A DNA stretch of 64,000 nucleotides from Pseudosulfitobacter pseudonitzschiae (GTDB lineage: Bacteria; Pseudomonadota; Alphaproteobacteria; Rhodobacterales; Rhodobacteraceae), in the NCBI RefSeq assembly GCF_002222635.1, contig NZ_CP022415.1, forward strand, positions 434,001 through 498,000, read 5' to 3'. Shown in pieces: positions 56,093-64,000 of the stretch. The translations under genes were made by a program, and so were the position numbers. Each line of letters begins with the position of its first letter. Position 1 is the stretch's first letter. Below the pieces are notes generated by a model. The model saw only the letters and a list, made by a program, of their open reading frames with translations. It was not told where the DNA came from and made no database searches.

Positions 56093-56998
56093 ATGAAACA
56101 CTTTCTTGATATCCACACCACCGACCCGTCCGAACTGCGCAGCATCATCGACACAGGCCGCGCCATCAAGGATGCGCGCGCTGGCCGCCCCAAGGGCACG
56201 CCCGACGACGATCAACCGCTGGCGGGCCACATGGTTGCGCTGATCTTTGAAAAACCGTCCACCCGCACCCGCGTCAGCTTTGACGTCGGCGTGCGCCAGA
56301 TGGGCGGGCAGACGATGCTGCTGTCAGGGGCCGACATGCAGTTGGGCCACGGTGAAACCATCGCGGACACCGCCCGCGTGCTGTCGCGTTATGTTGATCT
56401 TATCATGATCCGCACCTTTGAAGAGGCCACCCTGCTGGAAATGGCCGAACACGCCACCGTGCCGGTCATCAACGGTCTGACCAACCGCACACACCCTTGT
56501 CAGATCATGGCCGACATCATGACCTTCGAAGAACATTCCGGCCCCATCAAGGGCCGCAAGGTCGTCTGGTCGGGTGATGGCAACAACGTCTTCGCCTCCT
56601 TTGCCCACGCGGCCAAGCAATTCGATTTCGAACTGGTCTTCACCGGTCCCGAAACCCTGCAACCCGAGGCCGCGTTGAACGGCCTTTACACCACCGAACG
56701 CGATCCGAACAAAGCGGTCCAAGGCGCCGATCTGGTGGTCACCGACACTTGGGTGTCGATGCATGACCCGCAATCCGCGCGTGAGCGTCGCCACAACCAG
56801 TTGCGCGGCTATCAGGTCAACTCCGCCCTGATGTCCAAGGCCAAACCCGACGCGCTGTTCATGCACTGCCTGCCCGCTCACCGCGACGACGAGGCGACGT
56901 CCGAGGTCATGGACGGCCCGCACTCGGTCATCTTCGACGAGGCAGAAAACCGCCTGCACGCGCAAAAAGCCGTCATGCGCTGGTGTCTGGGCAAATGA
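56093..56998 (+). CDS. argF: Ornithine carbamoyltransferase
   Basis: 301 aa. Carbamoyl-phosphate motif [11 protein letters not shown] (STRT), HPCQIMADI (HPxQ) and [11 protein letters not shown] (HCLP, ornithine side) are all present, with the SMG-loop region as DTWVSMHD. It makes citrulline from ornithine and carbamoyl phosphate in arginine synthesis. It lies in an operon-like pair with argD. A copy of the dispersed repeat follows the stop. Confidence 0.96.
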   Translation: MKHFLDIHTTDPSELRSIIDTGRAIKDARAGRPKGTPDDDQPLAGHMVALIFEKPSTRTRVSFDVGVRQMGGQTMLLSGADMQLGHGETIADTARVLSRYVDLIMIRTFEEATLLEMAEHATVPVINGLTNRTHPCQIMADIMTFEEHSGPIKGRKVVWSGDGNNVFASFAHAAKQFDFELVFTGPETLQPEAALNGLYTTERDPNKAVQGADLVVTDTWVSMHDPQSARERRHNQLRGYQVNSALMSKAKPDALFMHCLPAHRDDEATSEVMDGPHSVIFDEAENRLHAQKAVMRWCLGK

Positions 56999-57020
56999 TC
57001 TGACCTTCCCTCGGGATCGC

Positions 57021-57080
57021 GGGCTTCTTTTGGCCCGAAATATCCCGGGGGAGACGCGCAGCGTCGGGGGCAGCGCCCCT
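57021..57080 (+). repeat. Dispersed intergenic repeat, copy D
   Basis: GGCTTCTTTTGGCCCGAAAT then ATCCCGGGGGAGACGCGCAG and CGTCGGGGGCAGCGCCCC; the fullest plus-strand copy, 22 nt after argF, at the convergent end with the glycosyltransferase gene. Confidence 0.65.
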
Positions 57081-57089
57081 AAATCCGTC

Positions 57090-57920
57090 TCAATCCAGTA
57101 CCGGAAACCAATCCGGCAGGGCGCATTTGCGATCCAGCTTGAAGGACCGCGAGCGCACCAGCCCGATCTTTTCGTCCACCGTCGGCCCCGCGGTCAACTC
57201 GGCCTGCGCCATGCGTGCTGCCGTGTTCCAGTCCACTGTCTCCATGCGCATCACTTGGGTCTGCACCTTGCGTGCCTCGTGGCCGGGGTTTTTCCATGCT
57301 TTGCCGGGCAATCCGTCACCGTGGCCTGACGCGACCTCGGCGCGGTGCAAATTGGTCTCGGCCAGTGCATCGCGGTTGGCAAATTTCAGGTGCGCCAGAA
57401 ACACCCCTTCGGGCAGTACATACTCGAACTGCGCCACTTGCCGTGGCCGCACCTGCACCCCGTGGCGTTTCATCGCAACCCCGCCCCGCACCGCCCATGC
57501 CTTGCTGTAGTGCCCCGAGAACACGGCGAATGTACCTTCATCGGTCTGCACCACCTCCAGCCCTGCCGCGAACAGCGCCTGCCCTTTCTGTTGTGCGAAA
57601 ACACTGTCCAACCCGTCGTGTTTGGTCGGATCAAGGCATATCAGTTCGTCGGCATCGGTGCGGATTACCCAGTCGTATACCTCGGCCAATCCTGCCTGGA
57701 TCCCGTTCAGCATCCGCCCGCGCACCCCGTCAAATCCGGACAGATCGTCGCGCGGCACGGTCAGGATACTGGCCTTGGGGCAAAGCTGCGCGATCTTCGG
57801 ATCGGTTCCATGGGCGACCACAACCAGATGCTCGGCCCCCACCAGCGCGGTGTAATGGTGATACCACTGCGCCAGCGCCCAGTAATCGCGGTAAACCATC
57901 GTGATTGCACATATCTTCAT
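57090..57920 (-). CDS. Glycosyltransferase family 2-like protein
   Basis: 276 aa from the ATG at 57920. The N-terminus KICAITMVYRDYWALAQWY and the acidic metal motif DWVIRTDADELICL (DxD) fit family 2-like transferases that appear in Rhodobacterales surface-sugar genes. No membrane helix is seen. The acceptor and donor sugar are unknown. It is divergent from gnd. Confidence 0.82.
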   Translation of the reverse strand: MKICAITMVYRDYWALAQWYHHYTALVGAEHLVVVAHGTDPKIAQLCPKASILTVPRDDLSGFDGVRGRMLNGIQAGLAEVYDWVIRTDADELICLDPTKHDGLDSVFAQQKGQALFAAGLEVVQTDEGTFAVFSGHYSKAWAVRGGVAMKRHGVQVRPRQVAQFEYVLPEGVFLAHLKFANRDALAETNLHRAEVASGHGDGLPGKAWKNPGHEARKVQTQVMRMETVDWNTAARMAQAELTAGPTVDEKIGLVRSRSFKLDRKCALPDWFPVLD

Positions 57921-58048
57921 GGTGGTATCTAGCCACCACCACACGGCTTGAACAAGCCGGAACATGATGGTTGCGCGATCACCAAGGCTTGCCCCTGCCG
58001 CGCGGGCGGGTATGTTTCCGGCGGAAGATCTCAAAACAGGCAGGGCAT

Positions 58049-59464
58049 ATGGTGCAGCAGAATACTCGGGCACAGATCGGCGTTTACGGTCTGGGCACAA
58101 TGGGCAGCGCGCTGGCGCTCAACCTTGCCGATCACGGCTTTGACGTGGCGGTATCCAACCGCGAGGCCGATTGGATCGATAACTTCCTGCCCGAGGCCGA
58201 CGGACTTGCCGGCACGGTCACCGGCCACGCCGATCTGGCCGGTTTTGTTCAGGCCATCGCCGCCCCGCGCACCATTTTGTTCATGATCCCATCGACCAAA
58301 CCGATGGACCAGATGATCGACGCGATCAAGCCGCTGTTGTCCAAAGGCGATACCATCATTGACGGCGGCAATGCCGATTTCAACGACACACGGCGGCGCA
58401 GCAAGGCGCTGGATGGCACCGGCATCCACTTTGTCGGGATGGGCGTGTCGGGGGGTGAAGAGGGCGCGCGTCATGGTCCTTCGATGATGGTCGGCGGGTC
58501 CAAACATGCGTGGGCGCAGCTCAAGCCGATGGCCGAAGCGATTGCTGCCACGTTTCAGGGTGATCCCTGCGTTGCCCACCTTGGCCCTGACGGCGCGGGT
58601 CATTTCGTCAAGACGGTCCACAACGGCATCGAATATGCCGACATGCAGATGATCGCCGAATTGTATGGCCTGATGCGTGACAAGGCAGGCATGGATGCGG
58701 GCCGGATCGGTCAGGTCTTTGATGGCTGGCGCGCGGGTCCGCTGGCCTCGTATCTCATCGAGATCACCGCCACGGCGCTGGCCTCGACCGATGCGGCGAC
58801 GGGTTGCCCCGTTGTGGATGTGATCCGCGATCAGGCGGGCCAAAAGGGGACAGGCCGCTGGACCCTGATCGAAGCGTTGAACATGGGGCAAAGCGCCTCG
58901 ACCATCGAGGCGGCAGTGGGCGCGCGCGGCTGGTCGTCCGAGGGCGACGCCCGCCGTGCGGCGCAGGATTTGCTGGATCCCGCAGCGCAGCCTGCCGGAA
59001 TGCCGGACGTGGATGACATGGAAAACGCCCTGTTGGCCGCGCGCATCCTTGGCCACGCCCAAGGGTTTCGCGTGCTGTCGGCTGCCTCGCAAGAGTTCGG
59101 CTGGGATCTTGACCTTGCCCGTATTGCCGAGATCTGGCGGGCGGGGTGCATCATCCGCTCGGCCCTGCTGGACGAATTTGCCGCCGCCGTGCGCGGGGGG
59201 CTGCCTCATGGTCATCTGATCCTTGCGCCCGCGATGCGCAAGCGACTGGCAGAGGCGTTGCCGGGGCTGCGGCGTGTGGTGGCATCGGCAGCGCTTGTTG
59301 GTCAGCCGATGCCTGCGCTTTTCGCCGCGCTGGCATGGCACGACACGATGGCGCTGGGCCGTGGTACGGCCAACATGATTCAGGCGCAGCGGGATTATTT
59401 CGGCGCGCACGGGTTCGAGCGGATGGATCAGGACGGTGTCCATCACGGCGATTGGCTGCGTTAA
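58049..59464 (+). CDS. gnd: 6-phosphogluconate dehydrogenase (decarboxylating)
   Basis: 471 aa from the ATG at 58049. The NADP-binding GLGTMGSALALNLADHGF is at about 13-30. VSGGEEGARHGPSMMVGG and FVKTVHNGIEYADMQMIAEL carry substrate and catalytic residues (Lys and Glu/Asn), and QKGTGRWT is the helical-domain mark. It converts 6-phosphogluconate to ribulose-5-phosphate plus CO2 and NADPH. Its TAA stop shares a TTAA with the convergent hrpB stop. Confidence 0.95.
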   Translation: MVQQNTRAQIGVYGLGTMGSALALNLADHGFDVAVSNREADWIDNFLPEADGLAGTVTGHADLAGFVQAIAAPRTILFMIPSTKPMDQMIDAIKPLLSKGDTIIDGGNADFNDTRRRSKALDGTGIHFVGMGVSGGEEGARHGPSMMVGGSKHAWAQLKPMAEAIAATFQGDPCVAHLGPDGAGHFVKTVHNGIEYADMQMIAELYGLMRDKAGMDAGRIGQVFDGWRAGPLASYLIEITATALASTDAATGCPVVDVIRDQAGQKGTGRWTLIEALNMGQSASTIEAAVGARGWSSEGDARRAAQDLLDPAAQPAGMPDVDDMENALLAARILGHAQGFRVLSAASQEFGWDLDLARIAEIWRAGCIIRSALLDEFAAAVRGGLPHGHLILAPAMRKRLAEALPGLRRVVASAALVGQPMPALFAALAWHDTMALGRGTANMIQAQRDYFGAHGFERMDQDGVHHGDWLR

Positions 59465-61863
59465 AGCCTGCGTTTGACCCGCAGCGTCGGATCGGCCTGT
59501 GTCGGGTCTTCGGGCCATGGATGTTTCGGGTATTGCCCGCGCATATCCTTGCGCACATCCGCATAGGAACTGTCCCAGAATCCTGGCAAGTCCATTGTGA
59601 TCTGGATGGGCCGTTGCGCTGGCGACAGCAGGGTGACCTTCAACGGCTTTCCGGCCACGGTGGGATGACGGGTGACGCCGAACATTTCCTGCAAGCGCAC
59701 CGCGATCTCCGGTGCATCGCCGCTGTAGTCAATCGGCACATTGCGTCCCAGTGGTGTGCTGAAATGCGACGGTGCCGCGCGGTCAAGGGCTTGTGCGTCA
59801 TCCCAACTCATCCGTGCCTTCAGCGCTGGCGTCAGATCAAAAGCTTTCCAGTCGCCAGAGGTGTGCACGCCACCCAGATGCGGCAGAAGCCAGTCCGCCA
59901 GTGTTGTGATGAGGTGATCATCAGACCAGTTTTCCGCATCCACCAACCGTGCCCGCGCCAGAAACCGCGCCGCCTTGGCCGAGGGGTTCAGGCCCAGTTG
60001 CCGCACCCCGTCCAGCATCGCCACGGCGATGTCTTCGGGCGGTGCGTCTTGCCATGTACGGTCTTCCAGCACCAGCGCGCCCAGCCGTTCTTGTCGACGT
60101 GCCAGAACGCGCCCTTCTCGTTTGGACCACAGGCACAGGTCGTGCCATCCGATCGCTTCACCAAAGATGGCGCGCAGGTCGGCCTCGCTGATTTCGGTCG
60201 CTTGCCGGATCTTGGCTTCGCGCGGGTCACCGTCCAGATCGGTCGCCACGATCAGCCGCGCACCGGCCAGCGCGTCGCCGTCGGGCAGCACCGCGCCCTT
60301 GCCACCCGACAGCACAAAGCGCGGGGCATCGCCCTTGCGGCGCAGGCCAATCCGGTCGGGGTAGGCTAGTGCGGCCATCGCGCCCAGCGACAGCACCCCA
60401 CCCGATGTGCTCGATTTCAGCCGTTTGGTTTCCTGCCGCACCCGCGCCAGCGCGCCACGTTGCACCGCATTGCCGAACCGGTCGGGGCTGCGCAGCGCCT
60501 GTATCCGCAGACGCAGGTCGCTGCCCATGCCGCGCAGGATGTCGCGTTCGGCAAGCAAAGCCGCCAGCTCTGCCGCACCCTTGCCACCGTGTACCAGCAT
60601 GTGCGCCAGACGCGGATGCAGGGGCAGGGAGGCAAGTGCGCGACCGTGGGCGGTGATGCGGCCTGTGTCGTCCAGCGCGTCCAGCACCCGCAGTACCTCG
60701 ACCGCTTCGCGGTAGCGTCCGGTGTGGGGCGGGGTGACAAAGTGGAGTTCCTCGGGCGTTGCCCCCCAAAGCGCCAGTTCCAGTGCCATGCCGGTCAGGT
60801 CGCCTGCCTCGATCTCGGCGGGGGGAAAGGCGGCCAGCGCACCGTCTTCGCCGCGCGTCCACAGTTTGTAGCAATGCCCTTTGGCCACACGACCCGCGCG
60901 GCCTGCGCGCTGGGTGGCTTCGGCGCGCGTGACTCGTTCGGTGACCAGCCGCGCCATGCCGCTGGACGGATCAAAGCGCGCGCGGCGGGCCAGCCCTGCG
61001 TCCACCACGATGCGGATGTCGGGCAGGGTCAGCGAGGTTTCGGCAATCGCCGTGGCCAGCACGATCTTGCGGCCCGTTTTTGCAGGAGCAATCGCGGCAC
61101 GTTGGGCGGCAAAGTCCATCGCGCCGAACAGCGGATGCACCGCGACATCACTGCCAAAACTGCCGTCAAGCAGCCCTTGCACCCGCCGGATTTCGCCTTC
61201 GCCCGGCAGGAACACCAGTGCGCTGCCGGTCTGTTCGCGCATGGCGGTGCGGACCAGATCGGCCACCGCCCCCTCCAGCCGTGCCTGACCGCGCGGACGG
61301 TCCAGCCAATGGGGTGTCACGTCGAATGCGCGGCCTTCGGATGTGACCAGCGGCGCATCCAGCATCTGTGCCACGGGGGCGGCGTCCAACGTGGCGGACA
61401 TGACCACCAGATGCAGATCGTCACGCAGCGCCTCGGCCACCTCAAGACACAGGGCCAACCCCAGATCGGCGTTCAGGCTGCGTTCGTGAAATTCGTCAAA
61501 GATCACCACACCGACGCCGGGCAGGTCCGGATCGGACTGGATCATGCGGGTCAGGATGCCTTCGGTTACCACTTCGATTCGGGTGGTTTTGCCTACCTTT
61601 GCCTCGCCGCGGACGCGGTAGCCGACGGTGGCGCCCACGGCTTCGCCCAGCGTTTCGGCCATACGTTCGGCGGCGGTGCGCGCGGCCAGACGACGCGGCT
61701 CCAGCATCAGGATGCGGCCCTTGAAACCGGCATCCAGCAACGCCAGAGGCACGCGTGTGGTTTTGCCCGCACCGGGGGGCGCTTGCAAAACCAGCCGTTT
61801 GCGCGCGGCAAGCTGGGTGCAAACCTGATCCAGCACGTCATCAATGGGCAAGGTAAATTTCAT
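59461..61863 (-). CDS. hrpB: ATP-dependent RNA helicase HrpB
   Basis: 800 aa from the ATG at 61863. It is a DEAH/RHA-type helicase: Walker A PPGAGKTTRVPL (about 31), motif II as DEFH in IFDEFHERSLNADLGLAL, motif III SATLD, and motif VI QRAGRAGRVAKG. The HA2/OB-like region and the C-terminal HrpB domain (YADVRKDMRGQYPKHPWPEDP) complete it. The RNA target in bacteria is unknown. Long open frames on the opposite strand are shadows. Confidence 0.94.
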   Translation of the reverse strand: MKFTLPIDDVLDQVCTQLAARKRLVLQAPPGAGKTTRVPLALLDAGFKGRILMLEPRRLAARTAAERMAETLGEAVGATVGYRVRGEAKVGKTTRIEVVTEGILTRMIQSDPDLPGVGVVIFDEFHERSLNADLGLALCLEVAEALRDDLHLVVMSATLDAAPVAQMLDAPLVTSEGRAFDVTPHWLDRPRGQARLEGAVADLVRTAMREQTGSALVFLPGEGEIRRVQGLLDGSFGSDVAVHPLFGAMDFAAQRAAIAPAKTGRKIVLATAIAETSLTLPDIRIVVDAGLARRARFDPSSGMARLVTERVTRAEATQRAGRAGRVAKGHCYKLWTRGEDGALAAFPPAEIEAGDLTGMALELALWGATPEELHFVTPPHTGRYREAVEVLRVLDALDDTGRITAHGRALASLPLHPRLAHMLVHGGKGAAELAALLAERDILRGMGSDLRLRIQALRSPDRFGNAVQRGALARVRQETKRLKSSTSGGVLSLGAMAALAYPDRIGLRRKGDAPRFVLSGGKGAVLPDGDALAGARLIVATDLDGDPREAKIRQATEISEADLRAIFGEAIGWHDLCLWSKREGRVLARRQERLGALVLEDRTWQDAPPEDIAVAMLDGVRQLGLNPSAKAARFLARARLVDAENWSDDHLITTLADWLLPHLGGVHTSGDWKAFDLTPALKARMSWDDAQALDRAAPSHFSTPLGRNVPIDYSGDAPEIAVRLQEMFGVTRHPTVAGKPLKVTLLSPAQRPIQITMDLPGFWDSSYADVRKDMRGQYPKHPWPEDPTQADPTLRVKRRL

Positions 61864-61956
61864 ATTCGTGCTTATCTGCGAAACAACGCCCGAGGCCAAG
61901 GCTGGACAAATCAGCGCCCAGACCGGAAAACCGATGCTAGGCACGGAGGCATGCAG

Positions 61957-62937
61957 ATGGACATCACCGACACCGCACAACGCATCACATCGGGCGACCG
62001 CCGCGCCTTGGCCCGCGCGATTACGCTGGTGGAAAGCGGGCGGGCCGACCATCGCGCACAGGCGGCGGAGTTGCTGGGCGCATTGCCGCGTGAACGGCAG
62101 GCGCTGCGTATCGGGCTGTCGGGCACGCCGGGGGTGGGCAAAAGCACGTTTATCGAAAGTTTTGGCATGATGCTGACGGGGCAGGGGCTGCGCGTGGCTG
62201 TTCTGGCTGTTGATCCGTCCTCGGCGCGGTCGGGCGGGTCTATTTTGGGCGACAAGACGCGGATGGACCGGTTGGCGCGCGATCCGAAGGCGTTTATCCG
62301 GCCCAGCCCCAGCCAGACCCATCTGGGTGGCGTGGCGCGGCGCACGCGCGAGGCGGTGGCGCTGTGCGAAGCGGCTGGGTTCGACGTGGTGCTGATTGAA
62401 ACGGTGGGCGTGGGGCAGTCGGAAACCGTAGTGGCGCAGATGGCCGATCTGTTTTTGCTGCTGCTGGCCCCTGCGGGCGGAGACGAGTTGCAGGGCGTCA
62501 AACGCGGCATCATGGAAATGGCCGACGTGATTCTGATCAACAAGGCCGATGGCGATCTAAAGGCCACCGCCACGCGCACCTGCGCCGATTATGCCGGCGC
62601 CCTGCGGCTGATGCGCAAACGCCCGCAAGATCCGGCGGGCTTTCCTAAGGCAATGATGGTGTCGGCACTGGAAGACGCCGGCCTGAACGCGGCATGGGCG
62701 ACCCTGCAAGAACTTGCGGACTGGCGGCGCGAGAACGGGTTTTTTGACAAAACACGGGCGACACAGGCGCAATACTGGTTTGAACAGGACGTTCGTGCGG
62801 CATTGCTGGCGCAACTTGACGGGGCGCAGGCGCGTGCCGAAATGGCGCGCCTGGGGGCAGAGGTGGCACAGGGGCAGACCGATCCGGCGCTGGCGGCACA
62901 GCAGATGTTGGCCACCTTGGGTCACAAGCAGGGCTGA
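61957..62937 (+). CDS. meaB: Methylmalonyl-CoA mutase-associated GTPase MeaB
   Basis: 326 aa. Of two in-frame ATGs (61951, 61957) the second is 7 nt from GGAGG and is preferred. It is a G3E-family GTPase: P-loop GTPGVGKSTFIE (about 47-58), VDPSSARSGGSILGDKTRM (switch region), IETVGVGQSE and NKADGD (base recognition). It loads and protects B12-dependent acyl-CoA mutases, so it should serve ethylmalonyl-CoA mutase (7.3-9.3 kb) and methylmalonyl-CoA mutase. Divergent from hrpB. Confidence 0.95.
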   Translation: MDITDTAQRITSGDRRALARAITLVESGRADHRAQAAELLGALPRERQALRIGLSGTPGVGKSTFIESFGMMLTGQGLRVAVLAVDPSSARSGGSILGDKTRMDRLARDPKAFIRPSPSQTHLGGVARRTREAVALCEAAGFDVVLIETVGVGQSETVVAQMADLFLLLLAPAGGDELQGVKRGIMEMADVILINKADGDLKATATRTCADYAGALRLMRKRPQDPAGFPKAMMVSALEDAGLNAAWATLQELADWRRENGFFDKTRATQAQYWFEQDVRAALLAQLDGAQARAEMARLGAEVAQGQTDPALAAQQMLATLGHKQG

Positions 62938-62973
62938 TCGCGCAATAAGGCGTGGAAAGCTGCGCAATCATGC

Positions 62974-63002
62974 TTGACCCCTCGTGCGATTCCCCCTATT
63001 GC
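62974..63002 (+). promoter_or_regulatory. rpmB promoter
   Basis: TTGACC (62974-62979) and TATTGC (62997-63002) with a 17-bp spacer, 92 nt before the rpmB start. The strong -35 element suits a ribosomal-protein gene. Confidence 0.55.
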
Positions 63003-63093
63003 CAGCGGACGAAATTAGGGGCGCAGCTGCGAGCGGCGCTTGTTGTCGTTTCGGGGACCGCCCTGACAGCGACCAGAACAAAAGGATAATCCC

Positions 63094-63387
63094 ATGTCGC
63101 GTCGTTGCGAACTGACCGGAAAAGGCCCCATGTCTGGCAACAATGTCAGCCACGCCAACAACAAAACACGTCGTCGGTTTCTGCCGAACCTGAACGATGT
63201 ATCGCTGCAGTCCGAAGTGTTGGGCCGCGCGATCAAGTTCCGCATCTCGGCTGCGGCACTGCGCACTGTCGACCACCGTGGTGGTCTGGACGCGTTCTTT
63301 GCCAAGTCGAAAGATGACGAACTGTCGGCCAATGCGCTGAAAGTGAAAAAAGAAATTGTAAAAGCTCTGGCCGCCAACGCCGCCTGA
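63094..63387 (+). CDS. rpmB: 50S ribosomal protein L28
   Basis: 97 aa. Begins [20 protein letters not shown], then [20 protein letters not shown], the L28 signature; the C-terminal extension is typical of alphaproteobacteria. AAAAGGA precedes the ATG. Only one Cys is present, so it is the zinc-free form. A hairpin terminator follows. Confidence 0.97.
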   Translation: MSRRCELTGKGPMSGNNVSHANNKTRRRFLPNLNDVSLQSEVLGRAIKFRISAAALRTVDHRGGLDAFFAKSKDDELSANALKVKKEIVKALAANAA

Positions 63388-63412
63388 AGTTCCGCGACCT
63401 AGAAGAACTCGG

Positions 63413-63436
63413 CCCCGTCTGCATGCGCAGGCGGGG
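63413..63436 (+). terminator. Terminator after rpmB
   Basis: CCCCGTCTGC (63413-63422) pairs with GCAGGCGGGG (63427-63436) with one G-U pair and a 4-nt loop; a short T-rich stretch (TCGCTTCGTTT) follows. Confidence 0.7.
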
Positions 63437-63517
63437 TCGCTTCGTTTGGGAAATAGGGCTTTTGGACGCAGGCTGTGACGCTTGTGCGTTGTCGGGGCTG
63501 CGGCTAATGCTGCTGGC

Positions 63518-63865
63518 ATGACTGTGTTGCGCCAAATCACCCTTTGCCTTGCGATGCTGACACTTGTTGTCACCGCGCAGGCCTTTGCGCAGGCGCGTGG
63601 CTCGGCGGATGCGGTGGGGCAGATGGTGCTGTGTATCGGCACGGGGTCTGTCACCGTCAATGTTGACGCGAATGGGCAGCCAGTGGACGCGCCGCACATC
63701 TGTCCCGATGCCGCGCTGACGCTGCTGGGGCATGATGTCGTGATCTGGACGCCTGTGCGGGCCGGTGTCATCCGTCGTGCCGAATACAGTGTGCGTCATG
63801 TGTCTGCAACGCGTGCGGATGTCTCTGCGGGCTATCTGTCACGCGCGCCGCCTGTTTTGCTCTGA
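63518..63865 (+). CDS. Small secreted protein, possibly DUF2946-like
   Basis: 115 aa from the ATG at 63518. Signal peptide with cleavage near AFA-QA (about residue 26). The mature part has two Cys about 28 residues apart, in GQMVLCIGTGSVTV and APHICPDAALTL, a pattern reminiscent of DUF2946 proteins that accompany copper genes. A PCuAC-type gene begins 44 nt downstream. No metal-binding motif is certain. Confidence 0.6.
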   Translation: MTVLRQITLCLAMLTLVVTAQAFAQARGSADAVGQMVLCIGTGSVTVNVDANGQPVDAPHICPDAALTLLGHDVVIWTPVRAGVIRRAEYSVRHVSATRADVSAGYLSRAPPVLL

Positions 63866-63909
63866 AATCCCACTTATCTTTCCAAGAGCAAAACAAAGGA
63901 CATATCCAC

Positions 63910-64000
63910 ATGTCACTGATGAAGTACATATCTGCAGCAGCGGTTACCGCCCTTTTGTCCACAGCCGCCTTTGCTGACGGCATAATGGTCCAAGACCCCT
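63910..64000 (+). CDS. Start of a copper chaperone PCuAC (DUF461)-like gene, cut by the window
   Basis: Only 30 codons are visible: a signal peptide (KYISAAAVTALLSTAAFA, cleavage before DG) and the first mature residues DGIMVQDP, which match the usual start of PCuAC proteins in Rhodobacterales. PCuAC delivers periplasmic copper to cytochrome oxidase. AAAGGA lies 14 nt before the ATG. The call rests on a short N-terminus. Confidence 0.6.
   Translation, partial: MSLMKYISAAAVTALLSTAAFADGIMVQDP

Noticed and set aside
60460-61950. Very long plus-strand extension of the meaB frame, antisense to hrpB
   Set aside because: The frame is open only because GC-rich third positions suppress stops. It opposes the conserved hrpB gene, and meaB similarity begins at the GGAGG-preceded ATG.

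Overview
The window is about 61-63% GC by eye and gene-dense. It reads as a chromosomal segment of an alphaproteobacterium of the order Rhodobacterales, most likely the Roseobacter group. Evidence: ethylmalonyl-CoA (EMC) pathway genes for acetate assimilation, a gcrA cell-cycle regulator, a CtrA-type box, an acyl-homoserine-lactone (AHL) quorum-sensing pair, opgC/opgG/opgH glucan genes, and Rhodobacterales-style small conserved proteins. The genus cannot be fixed from the sequence alone. No rRNA, tRNA, CRISPR array, transposase or phage gene was seen, so this looks like core chromosome.

Layout. 1-12.3 kb is central carbon metabolism: the end of mesaconyl-CoA hydratase, an sdhCDAB operon with an FkbM methyltransferase and a small lipoprotein between sdhA and sdhB, a DUF1989 protein, deoD, an H-NS-like protein, ethylmalonyl-CoA mutase, an acyltransferase and crotonyl-CoA carboxylase/reductase. 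meaB at 62-63 kb belongs to the same metabolism. 12.4-15.7 kb holds the quorum-sensing locus (68-aa ORF, luxR, luxI) and a RecD-like helicase. 15.7-22.3 kb holds a TSUP exporter pair and a BMP-type nucleoside ABC transporter. 22.4-31 kb is housekeeping: rimI, tsaB, an Nfu-type Fe-S protein, a universal stress protein, an aminotransferase, an M48 lipoprotein peptidase, hemolysin III, rimO and a putative SOS-controlled repeat protein. 31-36.3 kb is envelope: AsmA, and a capsule-export operon (kpsT, a KpsE-like co-polymerase, kdsA).

36.5-38.2 kb is a metal-efflux unit (ArsR-family sensor plus CDF transporter) with two matched operators. 38.2-47.8 kb holds a uracil-DNA-glycosylase-like protein, an SseB-domain protein, YHS and rhodanese proteins, an esterase, the opgC-opgG-opgH osmoregulated periplasmic glucan operon and a TTC38-like TPR protein. 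48-50.8 kb is a coupled CoA-transferase/ThDP-enzyme pair of unknown substrate. 50.8-53.7 kb is copper detoxification (copA-cueR). 53.8-59.5 kb has gcrA, argD-argF, a glycosyltransferase and a 6-phosphogluconate dehydrogenase. 59.4-64 kb has hrpB, meaB, rpmB and the start of a copper chaperone gene.

The most interesting material is regulatory: paired palindromes before sdhC, a motif shared by the ecm and ccr promoters, a perfect CtrA box before the lux genes with a Shine-Dalgarno-containing hairpin before luxI, a predicted leaderless copA transcript from a MerR-type promoter, paired ArsR-type operators, a LexA-like box before a duplicated-domain protein, and a dispersed intergenic repeat family.
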